Shown piece by piece: positions 1 to 8,728 of a DNA stretch of 29,439 nucleotides. Under the pieces are notes generated by a model. It was not told where the DNA came from. It did not search any database and saw only the letters and a program-made list of their open reading frames with translations. Within the stretch, counting starts at the first letter, position 1. Each line of letters starts with the position of its first letter. Source of the DNA: an uncultured Collinsella sp. GTDB lineage: Bacteria > Actinomycetota > Coriobacteriia > Coriobacteriales > Coriobacteriaceae. Both the position numbers and the translations under genes were made by a program. The stretch is from positions 1 through 29,439 of the forward strand of contig CAAELJ010000146.1 in NCBI GenBank assembly GCA_900756725.1, in the 5' to 3' direction.

Positions 1-867
1 CATCTGCAGCGGCTTGTGCCAGTTGGAGGCGCCGTCGTAGGAGAACTGGTGCAGGCGGGGCAGCGACAGGGCGCCCTTGGTACCGCCAATAAAGTAGGCA
101 TCGGCGTCGAAGGGGCGGTACTGCGGGTCCTCGCGAGCGGTGGCCTCCCAGTTCCAGGGGCTGGCGGTGGCATCGGAGATGGTCATGCTTGCGAGCGCGC
201 CATCGGCAAAACGGACGTTGACCACAGCGGAGTCCTCGGTCTCAAAACCGCGGGCGGCGCTGGACTGCATGCCCTGGACGGCGACGGGCTCGCCCAGCAG
301 GTAGCGGAGCAGGTCGACGTCGTGCACCAGGTTGACCAGGATCGGGCCGGCACCCTTTTTGCGGCGCCACTCGACATCAAAGTACTCGTCATTCTTATAG
401 ATCATGTAGTGGAAGCTCGACACGGTGAGCTTGCCCAGTTCACCGGACTCGATGATCTCCTTGGCCTTGTTGACGAAGGGGTTGTGGCGACGGTGCTGGC
501 CCACGAGCACGGGCACGCCGGCGGTCTCGGCCTCGGCGGCGAAAGCCTGGGCATCCTCGAGGTCGTTGGAGATCGGCTTTTCGACCAGCGGCACGATGTT
601 GCGCTTGATGGCCTCGCGGGCAACGCCCAGGTGCAGGTCGTTGGGGGTGGCGATGATGACGGCCTCGGGCTTGACCTCGTCCATCATCTGGGCGGGATCG
701 GTAAAGAACGGCACGCCGGCAGCCTCGGCCGTGGCGCGGGCGCCCTCAAAGGCGTCGGCGATGGCGACGAGCTCGGCCTCGGGCTCCTCGGTGACAAAGC
801 GGATGTGGTTGCGGCCCATGGCGCCGGCGCCGATGACGGCAATGCGGACGGGGTTGAGCTCAGACAT
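1..867 (-). CDS. Gfo/Idh/MocA-family NAD(P)-dependent oxidoreductase, 3' part cut by window edge
   Basis: Translated from the ATG at 867 down to base 1, this is 289 open codons without a stop, so the C-terminus lies outside the window. The N-terminus has a Rossmann dinucleotide motif (GAGAMG, residues 13-18), followed by the ATPNDLH strand and the family signature VEKP (about residues 95-98), whose Lys is the usual catalytic residue. The family oxidises or reduces sugars, inositols and related polyols in the cytoplasm with NAD(P). AAGGAG sits just before the ATG. It is the third gene of a leftward set (SDR, MFS carrier, this gene), which suggests one catabolic route for a polyol, sugar or sugar acid. 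The exact substrate cannot be read from the sequence. Family call is sure; specificity is unknown. Confidence 0.9.
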   Translation of the reverse strand, partial: MSELNPVRIAVIGAGAMGRNHIRFVTEEPEAELVAIADAFEGARATAEAAGVPFFTDPAQMMDEVKPEAVIIATPNDLHLGVAREAIKRNIVPLVEKPISNDLEDAQAFAAEAETAGVPVLVGQHRRHNPFVNKAKEIIESGELGKLTVSSFHYMIYKNDEYFDVEWRRKKGAGPILVNLVHDVDLLRYLLGEPVAVQGMQSSAARGFETEDSAVVNVRFADGALASMTISDATASPWNWEATAREDPQYRPFDADAYFIGGTKGALSLPRLHQFSYDGASNWHKPLQM

Positions 868-897
868 TTCGACTCCTTAATGCTGGTGGCTGGTGGA

Positions 898-929
898 ATG
901 TGACAAAGGGACGGTCCCTCATGTCACAT
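898..929. repeat. TGTGACAAAGGG palindromic repeat, copy A (imperfect)
   Basis: Left arm ATGTGACAAAGGG (898-910) and right arm CCCTCATGTCACAT (916-929) can form a hairpin around a 5-nt loop, with an extra base in the right arm. It is one of at least five full or near-full copies in the window. It lies between the stop of the MFS gene and the start of the Gfo/Idh gene, inside the presumed operon. There is no U-tract, so it does not look like a simple intrinsic terminator. Confidence 0.8.
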
Positions 930-937
930 CGGTAAAA

Positions 938-2194
938 CTAAGCGGACTTCTTCTTGCTGTCGGAGACCATCATGTAGACGGTGAGCACGACGGCGATGGC
1001 GGCGATCACAATGGCGCCGTAGAAGGACTGCTGGTAGGCGGCGCTGCCGGCCTCGGCGTGATACAGCACGGCGGTGATGGGCTGGCTGATCCAGGTAGAA
1101 GCGGCGTAGCCCAAAAACATGATGCCGTAGTTGACGCCGATGTTGCTGGTACCGAAGGCGCCACCGGTGAGCGGCGGATAGATGACGAGCAGGGCGCCAA
1201 AGCTAAAGCCGAGCAGGGCGAGCGCCACAAAGAACATGCTCTGCGTAAAGCTCATCGACATGATGACGAGGGCGACGATGGTCACGACAAGGCTGATGAG
1301 CAGCGACTTGTAGGCGCCGAGCTTGTCGATGATCTGACCAAAGGAAAGGCGACCGACCAGGTTGGCGCAGGTGTTGACGGAGACGACCACGCCGCCGAGG
1401 GCGACAGCCGCGGCGCTCGTGGGGTCGGCGAAGAGCTGGACGGCGGCGATGGAGGCAACCTTGCCCACGAGCAGGGTGCCCGCGGTGGCGGCAAAGGCGA
1501 AGGTGACGATGAGGACCCAGAAGCGCGGGGTCTTGACCATCTCGCCCGGGGTGAGGTCGCCGAAGGTACCGGCGTGCGCGCCGCCCTTGGGGGCCTCGAA
1601 GCCCTCGGGCAGCCAACCGGCCTCGGGGGCCTTCAGGAACAGGGCGGAGGCGGCGATCGTCACAAAGAAGATGACGCCGAGTGCCTTGAGGGCGCCAAAG
1701 ATGCCCAGACTCGGGATGAGCAGCGAGGCGAGCACCGGGGACAGCACAGCGGGGCCGGCGGTCGAAGCGGCCAGGGTGATGCCGGAGGCGAGGCCCTTCT
1801 TGTCGATGAACCACTTTTGGCCGGTGGTGAGCGCGGGGTTGTAACCCAGACCGTTGCCGATGGCGGCGACGAGCGAGAACCACAGGTAGAACTGCCACGG
1901 CTCGGTGACGGTGCCGGACATGAACCAGCCCACGCCGTAGCACACGGCGGCAGCGATCACGACGTTGCGCGGGCCGATCTTATCGGAGATGCGGCCGGCG
2001 AAGATGCCCGTCACGGCCATGATGGTCTGGAAGACCGGGAAAGCCCAGGTAAGTGCGCTGGACCACTCGGGGTAGACGGCGAGCAGGTTCTTGGACACGA
2101 CGGAGTACAGCGCGATGGAGCTGATGAAGAACATGGTGACGCACGCGGCGGAAAGCACGACGGCGCGACCCTTGTTGGAGTTGGTGGAAGCCAT
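938..2194 (-). CDS. MFS transporter, oxalate/formate antiporter (OFA)-like
   Basis: 418 residues with about 12 hydrophobic segments and the layout of the major facilitator superfamily. Cues for the OFA branch include an N-terminal helix ending in a SVVSKNLL segment, GRISDKIGPR in the loop after helix 2 (MFS motif A), GNGLGYNPAL in helix 4 and FIDKKGLASGI in the following loop. OFA carriers move small organic acids across the cytoplasmic membrane. The ATG at 2194 follows an AGAAAGAG purine tract. It lies 85 nt downstream of the SDR gene and 70 nt upstream of the Gfo/Idh gene on the same strand, so it is probably the uptake or exchange step for the substrate of those dehydrogenases. The cargo cannot be named; an organic or sugar acid is the likeliest class. 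Confidence 0.88.
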   Translation of the reverse strand: MASTNSNKGRAVVLSAACVTMFFISSIALYSVVSKNLLAVYPEWSSALTWAFPVFQTIMAVTGIFAGRISDKIGPRNVVIAAAVCYGVGWFMSGTVTEPWQFYLWFSLVAAIGNGLGYNPALTTGQKWFIDKKGLASGITLAASTAGPAVLSPVLASLLIPSLGIFGALKALGVIFFVTIAASALFLKAPEAGWLPEGFEAPKGGAHAGTFGDLTPGEMVKTPRFWVLIVTFAFAATAGTLLVGKVASIAAVQLFADPTSAAAVALGGVVVSVNTCANLVGRLSFGQIIDKLGAYKSLLISLVVTIVALVIMSMSFTQSMFFVALALLGFSFGALLVIYPPLTGGAFGTSNIGVNYGIMFLGYAASTWISQPITAVLYHAEAGSAAYQQSFYGAIVIAAIAVVLTVYMMVSDSKKKSA

Positions 2195-2279
2195 GGGACT
2201 CTTTCTAATCGATGCGGGGGGAGGGGAGGGGCAAACGCCGCTGAGGTGCTTGCCCCGCGCCCCTTTCTACCGGGTTGGT

Positions 2280-3161
2280 TTACTGGTCGGTCGGCTTGGC
2301 GACGCCGGACTCATCGGACCAAAGCTCGACACCCTTGTTCTTAAGGTAGTTGTCGGCATAGGCGCGACGGCCGCCGGGCTTAGCGGTGAGGTCGCCCATC
2401 ATGTTGGAGAAGCCGCCATCAACCTTGATGGCGTCGCCGGTGGTAAAGTCCGAGCGCTTGGACGCCAGGAACATGACGGCGTTGGCGATATCGCTGACCT
2501 CGCCGATGCGGCGCGTGGCGATAAGGCGGCTGCGGCTCTTCTCGACCTCGGGGTCAGCGTAAAAGCTCGCCGACATGGGGGTCTTGACAAAGCAGGGCTC
2601 GACGCAGTTGGAGCGCACGCCGTAGGGGCCCCACTCGGCGGCCAGCATCTTGGACATCATGTTGACGCCCGCCTTGGTGGAGCTGTACACGCCCGAGAAC
2701 GTCTCGGGGGAGTGGCTGGCGACGGTCGAGATGTGCACCAGACGACCCTGGCCGGCCTTGATCATCTCGCGACCAAAGCGCTGCGAGGTGATGAAGTAGC
2801 CGGTGAGGTTGACGTTGATGACCTCGTTCCAGTCACTCAGCGGCAGGTCTTCCATGGCGGCGAAGCGCAGGATGCCGGCGGTGTTGACGAGGACGTCGAC
2901 GCGGCCGAAGTCGGCGATGGTGGCATCGACGGCGGCCTGAACCTCGTCCTCGTCGGTGGCGTTCATCTTGTAGCCCTCGGCGTGGATGCCAAACTCGGCG
3001 GCGAGGTCGGCGGCTGCGGCCTTGACCTTTTCCTCGTCCAGATCGAGCAGGACGACGTTGGCGCCGTTGCGGGCGAACTCGCGGCAAATCTCGACGCCCA
3101 TGCCGCCGAGTGCGCCGGTCACGGCGCAGACATCGCCCTCGAGCTTAAGCCAATTGCTCAT
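2280..3161 (-). CDS. SDR-family oxidoreductase (classical short-chain dehydrogenase)
   Basis: 293 residues, slightly longer than the usual 250. The cofactor motif TGALGGMG is at about residues 15-22, followed by the acidic VLLDLD end of beta-2, which favours NAD over NADP. NTAG stands for the family NNAG. The catalytic Ser is in HISTVAS and Tyr/Lys are in YSSTK. The C-terminal part has the usual DGG-containing strand (KVDGGFSNM) plus a tail of about 40 residues. Close families are gluconate 5-dehydrogenase and 2-deoxy-gluconate or sorbitol dehydrogenases. It acts in the cytoplasm. It is first in the leftward unit and divergent from a LysR gene, so it is probably controlled by that regulator. 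The substrate is inferred only as a polyol, sugar or sugar acid. Confidence 0.9.
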   Translation of the reverse strand: MSNWLKLEGDVCAVTGALGGMGVEICREFARNGANVVLLDLDEEKVKAAAADLAAEFGIHAEGYKMNATDEDEVQAAVDATIADFGRVDVLVNTAGILRFAAMEDLPLSDWNEVINVNLTGYFITSQRFGREMIKAGQGRLVHISTVASHSPETFSGVYSSTKAGVNMMSKMLAAEWGPYGVRSNCVEPCFVKTPMSASFYADPEVEKSRSRLIATRRIGEVSDIANAVMFLASKRSDFTTGDAIKVDGGFSNMMGDLTAKPGGRRAYADNYLKNKGVELWSDESGVAKPTDQ

Positions 3162-3304
3162 AGGAACTTCCCTTCTTGTGCCTCCCAGTGGGTCGCTCCC
3201 ATTAACCGACCCACGTGGTTTTCGCTGGTTATCGTATGCTTTGCATTTGCGCAGGTGAATTGCATATTTGTTAGAATGGCGTTAACCATAGGTTTACACT
3301 GTAC

Positions 3305-3327
3305 ATTGAGGTTTGTTCTCAATTGAG
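3305..3327. promoter_or_regulatory. candidate LysR operator in the SDR/LysR divergent promoter region
   Basis: ATTGAG (3305-3310) and CTCAAT (3318-3323) form an inverted repeat with a 7-nt spacer. The second arm is also half of the perfect palindrome CTCAATTGAG (3318-3327), giving three TTGAG half-sites in 23 bp. It lies between the divergent SDR and LysR starts, where LysR autoregulatory sites normally occur. The spacing is not the textbook T-N11-A, so the call is tentative. Confidence 0.4.
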
Positions 3328-3394
3328 CGCGTGACCTGCGAAAACGACCCCCTGCGGTGCTGTGGGCCCGCGCGTGCGAAAACGGGAGATTGAC

Positions 3395-4273
3395 GTGTAC
3401 GATCGACGACTTGACGCTATTTCGGCCGCCGCGGAGCTGGGAAGTTTCTCGCGTGCCGCGGCAAAGCTGCGCGTGTCGACGCCGGCACTCGTCAAGCAGG
3501 TTTCGGGCTTCGAGGCCGAGTTCGGCATCACGCTGTTCGAGCGCTCGCATTCGGGCGTCAAGGTGACGCCAGCGGGTGCTCTGCTGGTGGACGACGCGCG
3601 CTCGATCATGCGCCAGTCCGAGGACGCACTGCGTCGTGCCCGACGCGCGGCGGGCGATGGCGGCGCCGTGCGCCTGGGTGTGTCGATGATGTGCCCGGGG
3701 CGCCATACACTCGCGCTATGGCCGCAGCTGCACGACATGGAACCGCGTTTGCGTTTTGAGATTGTGCCGGTGGGGGACCTTTACGATGAGCACGAGACCG
3801 TTATGCGCAGTCTGGGACGCGAGGTCGACGTGGTGCAGTCGAGTTTTTCGACCCCGCGCTGGGGAGACGCCTGCCAAAAGCTTCGCATCGTTACCGTGCC
3901 GTTTTATATCGACGTGCCGCGCACAAGCCGACTCGCGCGCAAGACGCGCATCACGGTTGCCGACCTGGAGGGTATGCGCCTGCGCGTGCTTCGTCACGGC
4001 AACGACGCCATGGACAGCCTGCGTATCGATCTTTTGGCCGACGGCGGCGTGGACGTGATCGACGTGGACAGCTTTGACTTTGCGCTTTTTAACGAGGCGG
4101 AGGAAAAGGGCGACGCGGTGCTCACCTGCGGAGCGTGGTCGGGCGTGCACCCGGCCTTTGTGGGCGTACCGTTTTTGTGCGGCCGCGAGGTGCCGGTCTA
4201 TTTGCACTACCCGCTCGAGCCCACCCTCCAAGTCCAAAAATTCGTCAACGCCATTGCCCAACTCCTCAAGTAG
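3395..4273 (+). CDS. LysR-family transcriptional regulator
   Basis: 292 residues from the GTG at 3395. I prefer this start because GGGAG sits six bases before it and the protein then opens as MYDRRLDAI, the normal LysR beginning; a GTG at 3362 would add 11 residues. The winged helix-turn-helix spans about residues 3-60 (AAAKLRVSTPALVKQVSGFE, then FERSHSGVKVTPAG). A linker helix and a substrate-binding domain follow (LRLGV-like strand at about 90, then two Rossmann-like lobes). The effector domain diverges from the CbbR/CysB types, so no ligand is suggested. It is divergent from the SDR-MFS-Gfo/Idh unit and most likely regulates it and itself. A strong hairpin follows the stop. Confidence 0.93.
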   Translation: MYDRRLDAISAAAELGSFSRAAAKLRVSTPALVKQVSGFEAEFGITLFERSHSGVKVTPAGALLVDDARSIMRQSEDALRRARRAAGDGGAVRLGVSMMCPGRHTLALWPQLHDMEPRLRFEIVPVGDLYDEHETVMRSLGREVDVVQSSFSTPRWGDACQKLRIVTVPFYIDVPRTSRLARKTRITVADLEGMRLRVLRHGNDAMDSLRIDLLADGGVDVIDVDSFDFALFNEAEEKGDAVLTCGAWSGVHPAFVGVPFLCGREVPVYLHYPLEPTLQVQKFVNAIAQLLK

Positions 4274-4285
4274 CTCACACAAAAC

Positions 4286-4313
4286 GAGGCCCTGGCCAAA
4301 CGGCCAGGGCCTC
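4286..4313. terminator. strong hairpin after the LysR gene, probable terminator
   Basis: A perfect 12-bp stem (GAGGCCCTGGCC at 4286-4297, complement at 4302-4313) closes an AAAC loop. The rightward tail (ACTAACCTTTATT) is only partly T-rich. On the leftward strand the tail is GTTTTGTG. It separates LysR from the convergent ABC operon, so it may act on both strands. Confidence 0.65.
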
Positions 4314-4356
4314 ACTAACCTTTATTCCGTTTTAAACAACGGGCTGATTGCGCGCA

Positions 4357-4464
4357 GGAGGGTGCCCCGGGGCGGCGGGGTATTTCCTCCGCGCGCAGTT
4401 TCGCAGCGCAGCGAGAATGTTTGAGCACGGAGGAAATACCCCGCCCGTCCCCGGGGCACCCTCC
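4357..4464. repeat. 108-nt long imperfect inverted repeat just beyond the ABC operon end
   Basis: Left arm 4357-4391 and right arm 4428-4464 match over two perfect blocks of 16 bp. The outer block is GGAGGGTGCCCCGGGG and the inner is CGGGGTATTTCCTCCG. They are interrupted only by CGG against CCCGT-type bases. The loop is 36 nt (4392-4427). The right arm ends 15 nt from the ABC stop codon. No U-tract follows, no coding capacity was found, and its length is far beyond a normal terminator. It may be a miniature mobile palindrome or a structured 3' RNA end. Confidence 0.85.
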
Positions 4465-4478
4465 GTCAGTAATCGGTC

Positions 4479-6398
4479 CTACTCCAGCTCAAACGCTCCG
4501 GTGTAGAGCTGGTAGTAATACCCGCGCTTGGCGATCAGTTCGTCGTGGTTGCCGCGCTCGATGATACGGCCGTGGTCCAGACAGATGATCGCGTCGGAGT
4601 TACGCACGGTGGACAGGCGGTGTGCGATGACAAACGTCGTGCGGCCCTCCATGAGCTTATCCATGCCCGCCTGCACGATGGCCTCGGTGCGGGTGTCGAT
4701 GGAGCTCGTGGCCTCGTCTAGAATCATCGCCGGCGGATCGGCGACGGCGGCGCGGGCGATCGAAATTAGCTGACGCTGGCCCTGCGACAGCTGTGCGCCG
4801 TTGCCGGTGAGCATGGTGTCGTAGCCGTCGGGCAGGCGGGTGATAAAGTCGTCTGCGCCCGCGAGCTTGGCCGCTGCGATGCACTCCTCGTCGGTGGCGT
4901 CCAGGTTGCCGTAGCGGATGTTGTCCATCACGGTGCCGGTGAACAGGTTCACGTCCTGCAGCACGACGCCCAGCGAGCGGCGCAGATCGGCCTTGCGGAT
5001 CTTATTGACGTTGATGCCGTCGTAGCGAATCTTGCCGTCGGCGATGTCATAGAAGCGGTTGATGAGGTTGGTGATGGTCGTCTTGCCGGCACCGGTGGCG
5101 CCGACAAACGCGACCTTCTGGCCCGGCTTGGCAAACACGGACACGCCGTGCAGCACCTCGTGGTCGGGCGTGTAGCCAAAGTCGACGTTGTCCATGACCA
5201 GGTCGCCACGCAGCGGCACGTACTCGATCTCGCCCGTTGCACGGTGTGGGTGCTTCCAGGCCCACATGCCGGTGCGGTGGTCGGCCTCCTCGAGCTGCCA
5301 GGTGTCGGGATTCACCTGTGCGTTGACGAGCGTCACGTAGCCCTCGTCGGCCTCGGGCTCCTCGTCGAGCAGCTCAAAGATACGCTCGGCTCCGGCAAGG
5401 CCCATGACCACGGCGTTGATCTGCTGCGAGATCTGGCCGATCTGGCCGCAGAACTGCTTGGTCATGTTGAGGAACGGCACCACGACGGCGATGGACAACG
5501 CCATGCCCGAGATGCTCAGGTTAGGCACGCCCAGCGCCAGGAAAATGCCGCCGGCAAGGGCCACCAGCACGTAGAGCAGGTTGCCCAGGTTCATAAGGAT
5601 GGGCATGAGGATGTTGGCGTACATGTTGGCCTTCTGGGAAACCTCGAAGAGCTTTTCGTTGCGCTCGTCAAAATCGGCCTCGGCGGCAGACTCGTGGCAG
5701 AATGCCTTGACGACCTTCTGGCCGTTCATGACTTCCTCGATATGGCCCTCGACCACGCCGAGCTCGGTCTGCTGCGCAATAAAGAAACGCGCGGAGTTGG
5801 AGCCGAGCAGCTTGGTCATAAAGGTCATAAAGGCGACGCCGGCCACAATGACCAGGCACATCCACACGCTGTAGTACAGCATGATAAAGAACACCGTGAC
5901 GATGACGATGGTCGTCATGAGCAGGTTGGGCAGCGACTGACTGATCATCTGGCGCAGCGTGTCGATGTCGTTGGTGTAGTGGCTCATGATGTCGCCGCGC
6001 TGGTGCGTGTCGAAGTAGCGAATCGGCAGGTCCTGCATGCGGTTGAACATCTTCTCGCGCAGCTTCTCGAGCGAGCCCTGCGTGACGATGGCCATGGCGC
6101 GGTTCCAGAAGAGCGAGGACAGGATGCCGACGCCGTAGATGCAGGCGAGGGTGGTCACGAGCTGTGCGATCTTGGGCTGTGCGGCTTCCCAATCGCCCGA
6201 CTGCCACGATTCGCTAATAATCTGCAGAGCGCTCTGAAGGAAGGTCGCACCGATGGAGTTGATGATGGCGCAGAGCACCACGCCGACAACGACGAGGGGC
6301 AAAAGCACGGGGTAGAAGCCAAAGAGCGTCTTGATGAGGCGCGACATGGTGCCGCCCTTGCGGTTGAGTGCGCGCTCGGCGGTCGTTGCCTTACTCAT
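4479..6398 (-). CDS. ABC exporter half-transporter, catalytically complete subunit
   Basis: 639 residues from the ATG at 6398, which is preceded by GGAAGGAGG; a longer frame upstream would run inside the neighbouring gene. The N-terminal part has six membrane helices of the type IV ABC exporter fold (about residues 25-370). The ATPase domain follows, with Walker A GATGAGKTT, Q-loop, signature LSQGQRQ, Walker B MILDEATSS with its catalytic Glu, and H-loop AHRLS. A stretch between membrane and ATPase parts (VNPDTWQLEEADHRTG...) is longer than usual. The start overlaps the stop of the upstream ABC gene as ATGAGTAA, which implies translational coupling. With that partner it should form a heterodimeric exporter in the cytoplasmic membrane for a drug, lipid or peptide. 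The cargo is unknown. Confidence 0.93.
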   Translation of the reverse strand: MSKATTAERALNRKGGTMSRLIKTLFGFYPVLLPLVVVGVVLCAIINSIGATFLQSALQIISESWQSGDWEAAQPKIAQLVTTLACIYGVGILSSLFWNRAMAIVTQGSLEKLREKMFNRMQDLPIRYFDTHQRGDIMSHYTNDIDTLRQMISQSLPNLLMTTIVIVTVFFIMLYYSVWMCLVIVAGVAFMTFMTKLLGSNSARFFIAQQTELGVVEGHIEEVMNGQKVVKAFCHESAAEADFDERNEKLFEVSQKANMYANILMPILMNLGNLLYVLVALAGGIFLALGVPNLSISGMALSIAVVVPFLNMTKQFCGQIGQISQQINAVVMGLAGAERIFELLDEEPEADEGYVTLVNAQVNPDTWQLEEADHRTGMWAWKHPHRATGEIEYVPLRGDLVMDNVDFGYTPDHEVLHGVSVFAKPGQKVAFVGATGAGKTTITNLINRFYDIADGKIRYDGINVNKIRKADLRRSLGVVLQDVNLFTGTVMDNIRYGNLDATDEECIAAAKLAGADDFITRLPDGYDTMLTGNGAQLSQGQRQLISIARAAVADPPAMILDEATSSIDTRTEAIVQAGMDKLMEGRTTFVIAHRLSTVRNSDAIICLDHGRIIERGNHDELIAKRGYYYQLYTGAFELE

Positions 6399-8205
6399 GT
6401 GCCTCGCCTCCTTCCTGGGTCTGGGCTTGCGTTGCGGATGCCTCGGTGTCGGCCTCGACGGCCCCTTCGCCCTCGGCAGACATCTTGTTTTGCGAGGTAA
6501 AGGTCTCGCGGTAGATCTCGCTTGTCTTGAGCAGCTCGTCATGGTTGCCGATTTGCGCGATGCGGCCACCCTCCATGACGATGATGCGGTCTGCGTCCTG
6601 CACGGAGCTGATGCGCTGGGCGATGATGAGCTTGGTCGTGTTGGGCAGATAGCTTGCCAACCCTGCGCGGATCTTGGCGTCGGTCTTGGTGTCGACGGCG
6701 CTGGTGGAGTCGTCCAGGATCAAGATCTTGGGGCGACGCAGCAGGGCACGCGCAATGCACAGGCGCTGCTTCTGACCGCCGGAAACATTGGAGCCGCCCT
6801 GCTCGATCCAGGTGTCATAACCCTTGGGGAAGCCATCGACAAACTCATCGGCGCAGGCCAGATGTGCCGCCTCGCGGACTTCCTCGTCGGTGGCGTTCGG
6901 GTCGCCCCAGCGCAGGTTTTCGGCAATGGTGCCGCTAAACAGTACGTTTTTCTGCAGCACCATGGCCACCTGGTGGCGCAGGGCGTCCAAGTCGTAGTCG
7001 CGCACGTCCATGCCGCCCACGCGCACGGTGCCCTCGGTGGCGTCGTACAGGCGGGCGATGAGGTTAACGAGCGTGGACTTGGCCGAGCCGGTACCGCCGA
7101 TGATGCCGATGGTTTCGCCGCTCTTAATGTGCAGGTCGATATCGTCGAGCGCCTGGCGCTTTGCATGCGCGGAATACTTAAAGCTCACGTGGTCAAAGTC
7201 GATGGAACCGTCGGTAACCTCGAGCACGGGCTCGGCGGGATCGGCGATCGTGGGCTCGGCGGCCAGCACCTCGGTAATGCGGTGCGCCGATTCGTCGGCC
7301 ATGGTCACCATGACAAAGATCATCGACAGCTGCATCAGGCTCATGAGGATCGCGAAGCCATAGGTAAAGATCGAGGAGAGCTGGCCCACGTCGAACAGCG
7401 TGCCCTGGCTCGTGATGATGAGCTTGGATCCCAGGTAGATGATGACGACAAATGCGCCGTTGACGCAGATGTTCATCATGGGGTTGTTAAAGGCGAGCAG
7501 CTTCTCGGCGCGGGTGAAGTCCATCTGGACGTCGCGCGCGGCGGTGGCGAACTTCTCCTTCTCAAAGTCTTCGCGCACATAGCTCTTGACCACGCGCATG
7601 CCGGTGACGTTTTCCTCGACGGACTCGTTAAGGGCGTCGTACTTGTGGAACACGCGCGAGAAGATGGGGCGTACCTTAAAGATGATAAAGAACAGTCCAA
7701 AGCCCAGCAGCGGAATGATGACCAGGTAGACCATGGCGACGCTGCCGCCCATGATAAATGCCATGGTAAAAGCGAAGATCAAGACCAGCGGCGCGCGCAC
7801 GGCGATACGGATGATCATCATAAAGGCCTGCTGAACGTTGTTGATGTCAGTGGTCAGACGCGTGACGAGCGAGGAGCTCGAGAACTCATCGATGTTGGCA
7901 AAGCTGAACGTCTGGATCTTGTAGAACAGGTCGTGACGCAGGTTCTTGGCGAAGCCGCAGCTCGCATGGCTGCAGGTGACGCCGGCAGCGGCACCAAAAG
8001 CAAGCGACGTCAGTGCGATGAGCACCAAAAAGCCTGCGGTGGGAAGCATCTCGGCTACGGTGGCACCGTCTTTGATGGCGTCGATCAGGTTGGCGGTGAT
8101 AAATGGAATTAGCACCTCGCAGAGCACCTCGCCAAGCACGAGCAATGGCGTGGCAACAGCGACTTTCATATAGTCGCGGATGCTGCCCATGAGGGTTTTA
8201 ATCAT
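6391..8205 (-). CDS. ABC exporter half-transporter with degenerate ATPase site
   Basis: 604 residues: six membrane helices (about 15-320), then an ATPase domain with Walker A GGTGSAKST and signature VSGGQKQ. Walker B is ILILDDSTSAVD, with Asp in place of the catalytic Glu, and the H-loop is IIAQRIS, with Gln in place of His. This pair of changes defines the non-hydrolysing site of heterodimeric exporters such as TM287/288 and BmrCD. The C-terminus is an acidic, Glu/Ala-rich tail of about 30 residues. GGGAGGA precedes the ATG at 8205. The start overlaps the MarR stop by 8 nt (ATGATTAA) and the gene's own end overlaps the next ABC start. The three genes are therefore one operon, MarR first. Confidence 0.93.
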   Translation of the reverse strand: MIKTLMGSIRDYMKVAVATPLLVLGEVLCEVLIPFITANLIDAIKDGATVAEMLPTAGFLVLIALTSLAFGAAAGVTCSHASCGFAKNLRHDLFYKIQTFSFANIDEFSSSSLVTRLTTDINNVQQAFMMIIRIAVRAPLVLIFAFTMAFIMGGSVAMVYLVIIPLLGFGLFFIIFKVRPIFSRVFHKYDALNESVEENVTGMRVVKSYVREDFEKEKFATAARDVQMDFTRAEKLLAFNNPMMNICVNGAFVVIIYLGSKLIITSQGTLFDVGQLSSIFTYGFAILMSLMQLSMIFVMVTMADESAHRITEVLAAEPTIADPAEPVLEVTDGSIDFDHVSFKYSAHAKRQALDDIDLHIKSGETIGIIGGTGSAKSTLVNLIARLYDATEGTVRVGGMDVRDYDLDALRHQVAMVLQKNVLFSGTIAENLRWGDPNATDEEVREAAHLACADEFVDGFPKGYDTWIEQGGSNVSGGQKQRLCIARALLRRPKILILDDSTSAVDTKTDAKIRAGLASYLPNTTKLIIAQRISSVQDADRIIVMEGGRIAQIGNHDELLKTSEIYRETFTSQNKMSAEGEGAVEADTEASATQAQTQEGGEAHE

Positions 8206-8704
8206 CCAGTTCCTCCCAGGTTACACGGATTTTCTCGAGCATTTCGGCGAGCTGCTCGCGCTCGTCGTGAGTGAGGGCACTAAAGGCCCGTTCTCTAAAG
8301 CGGATGCGGGCCGCCTGGTCGATGCGGGCGTTTTCCCGGCCGGTTTCGGTCAGGCGAATGGTGAGTTGCCGTCGATCCTTGGGGTTACGGCTGCGCTCGA
8401 TGAGGCCGTTGACCTCGAGCTTGGACAGGATCTCGGAAAGCGACCCCGGCTTGAGGTCAAAGTGCATGCCGAGTTCCTGCTGCGACATCTCGCCGCCGGG
8501 CTGCTTGGCCAGCAGGCAGATGATGGGCGCCTTGCCGGACACGCCTCCGCCATGAAAATGCATGTAATGGCCGCAAAAACCCAGGCCGCTCAGGATGCGC
8601 TTGGCGAGTTTGTCTTCGGCACTGACCGCTTCGGGTACATCCGCCGGCTGTGACGGGTCGCCGCCGGGCTCGTGCGAACAAAGGTTAAGAGGTTCATCGC
8701 ACAT
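8198..8704 (-). CDS. MarR-family transcriptional regulator of the ABC exporter operon
   Basis: 168 residues. After an extended N-terminus of about 45 residues comes a winged helix: APIICLLAKQPGGEMSQQEL, the recognition region LKPGSLSEILSKLEVNGLIE, and the wing RSRNPKDRRQLTIRLTETG with the typical DRR of MarR proteins. It then has a dimerising C-terminal helix. MarR repressors usually leave their operator on binding a small, often phenolic or amphipathic, ligand. It is first in the operon, so it probably represses itself and the exporter genes. A candidate operator lies about 25-55 nt upstream of its start. The ATG at 8704 has GAAAGGAG rather far upstream (about 12 nt). The start is fairly sure. 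Confidence 0.9.
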   Translation of the reverse strand: MCDEPLNLCSHEPGGDPSQPADVPEAVSAEDKLAKRILSGLGFCGHYMHFHGGGVSGKAPIICLLAKQPGGEMSQQELGMHFDLKPGSLSEILSKLEVNGLIERSRNPKDRRQLTIRLTETGRENARIDQAARIRFRERAFSALTHDEREQLAEMLEKIRVTWEELDD

Positions 8705-8728
8705 GAATTAGTGTTGCTCCTTTCTTTA

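Noticed and set aside
893..2344. Long open frame on the plus strand opposite the MFS gene
   Set aside because: It is the antisense frame of a clear MFS protein in high-GC DNA, rich in Gly, Asp, His and Glu with no domain and no ribosome site.
6399..6569. N-terminal extension of the downstream ABC protein
   Set aside because: It would overlap 170 nt of the upstream ABC gene with Arg/Pro/Ser-rich sequence. The ATG at 6398 has a strong ribosome site.
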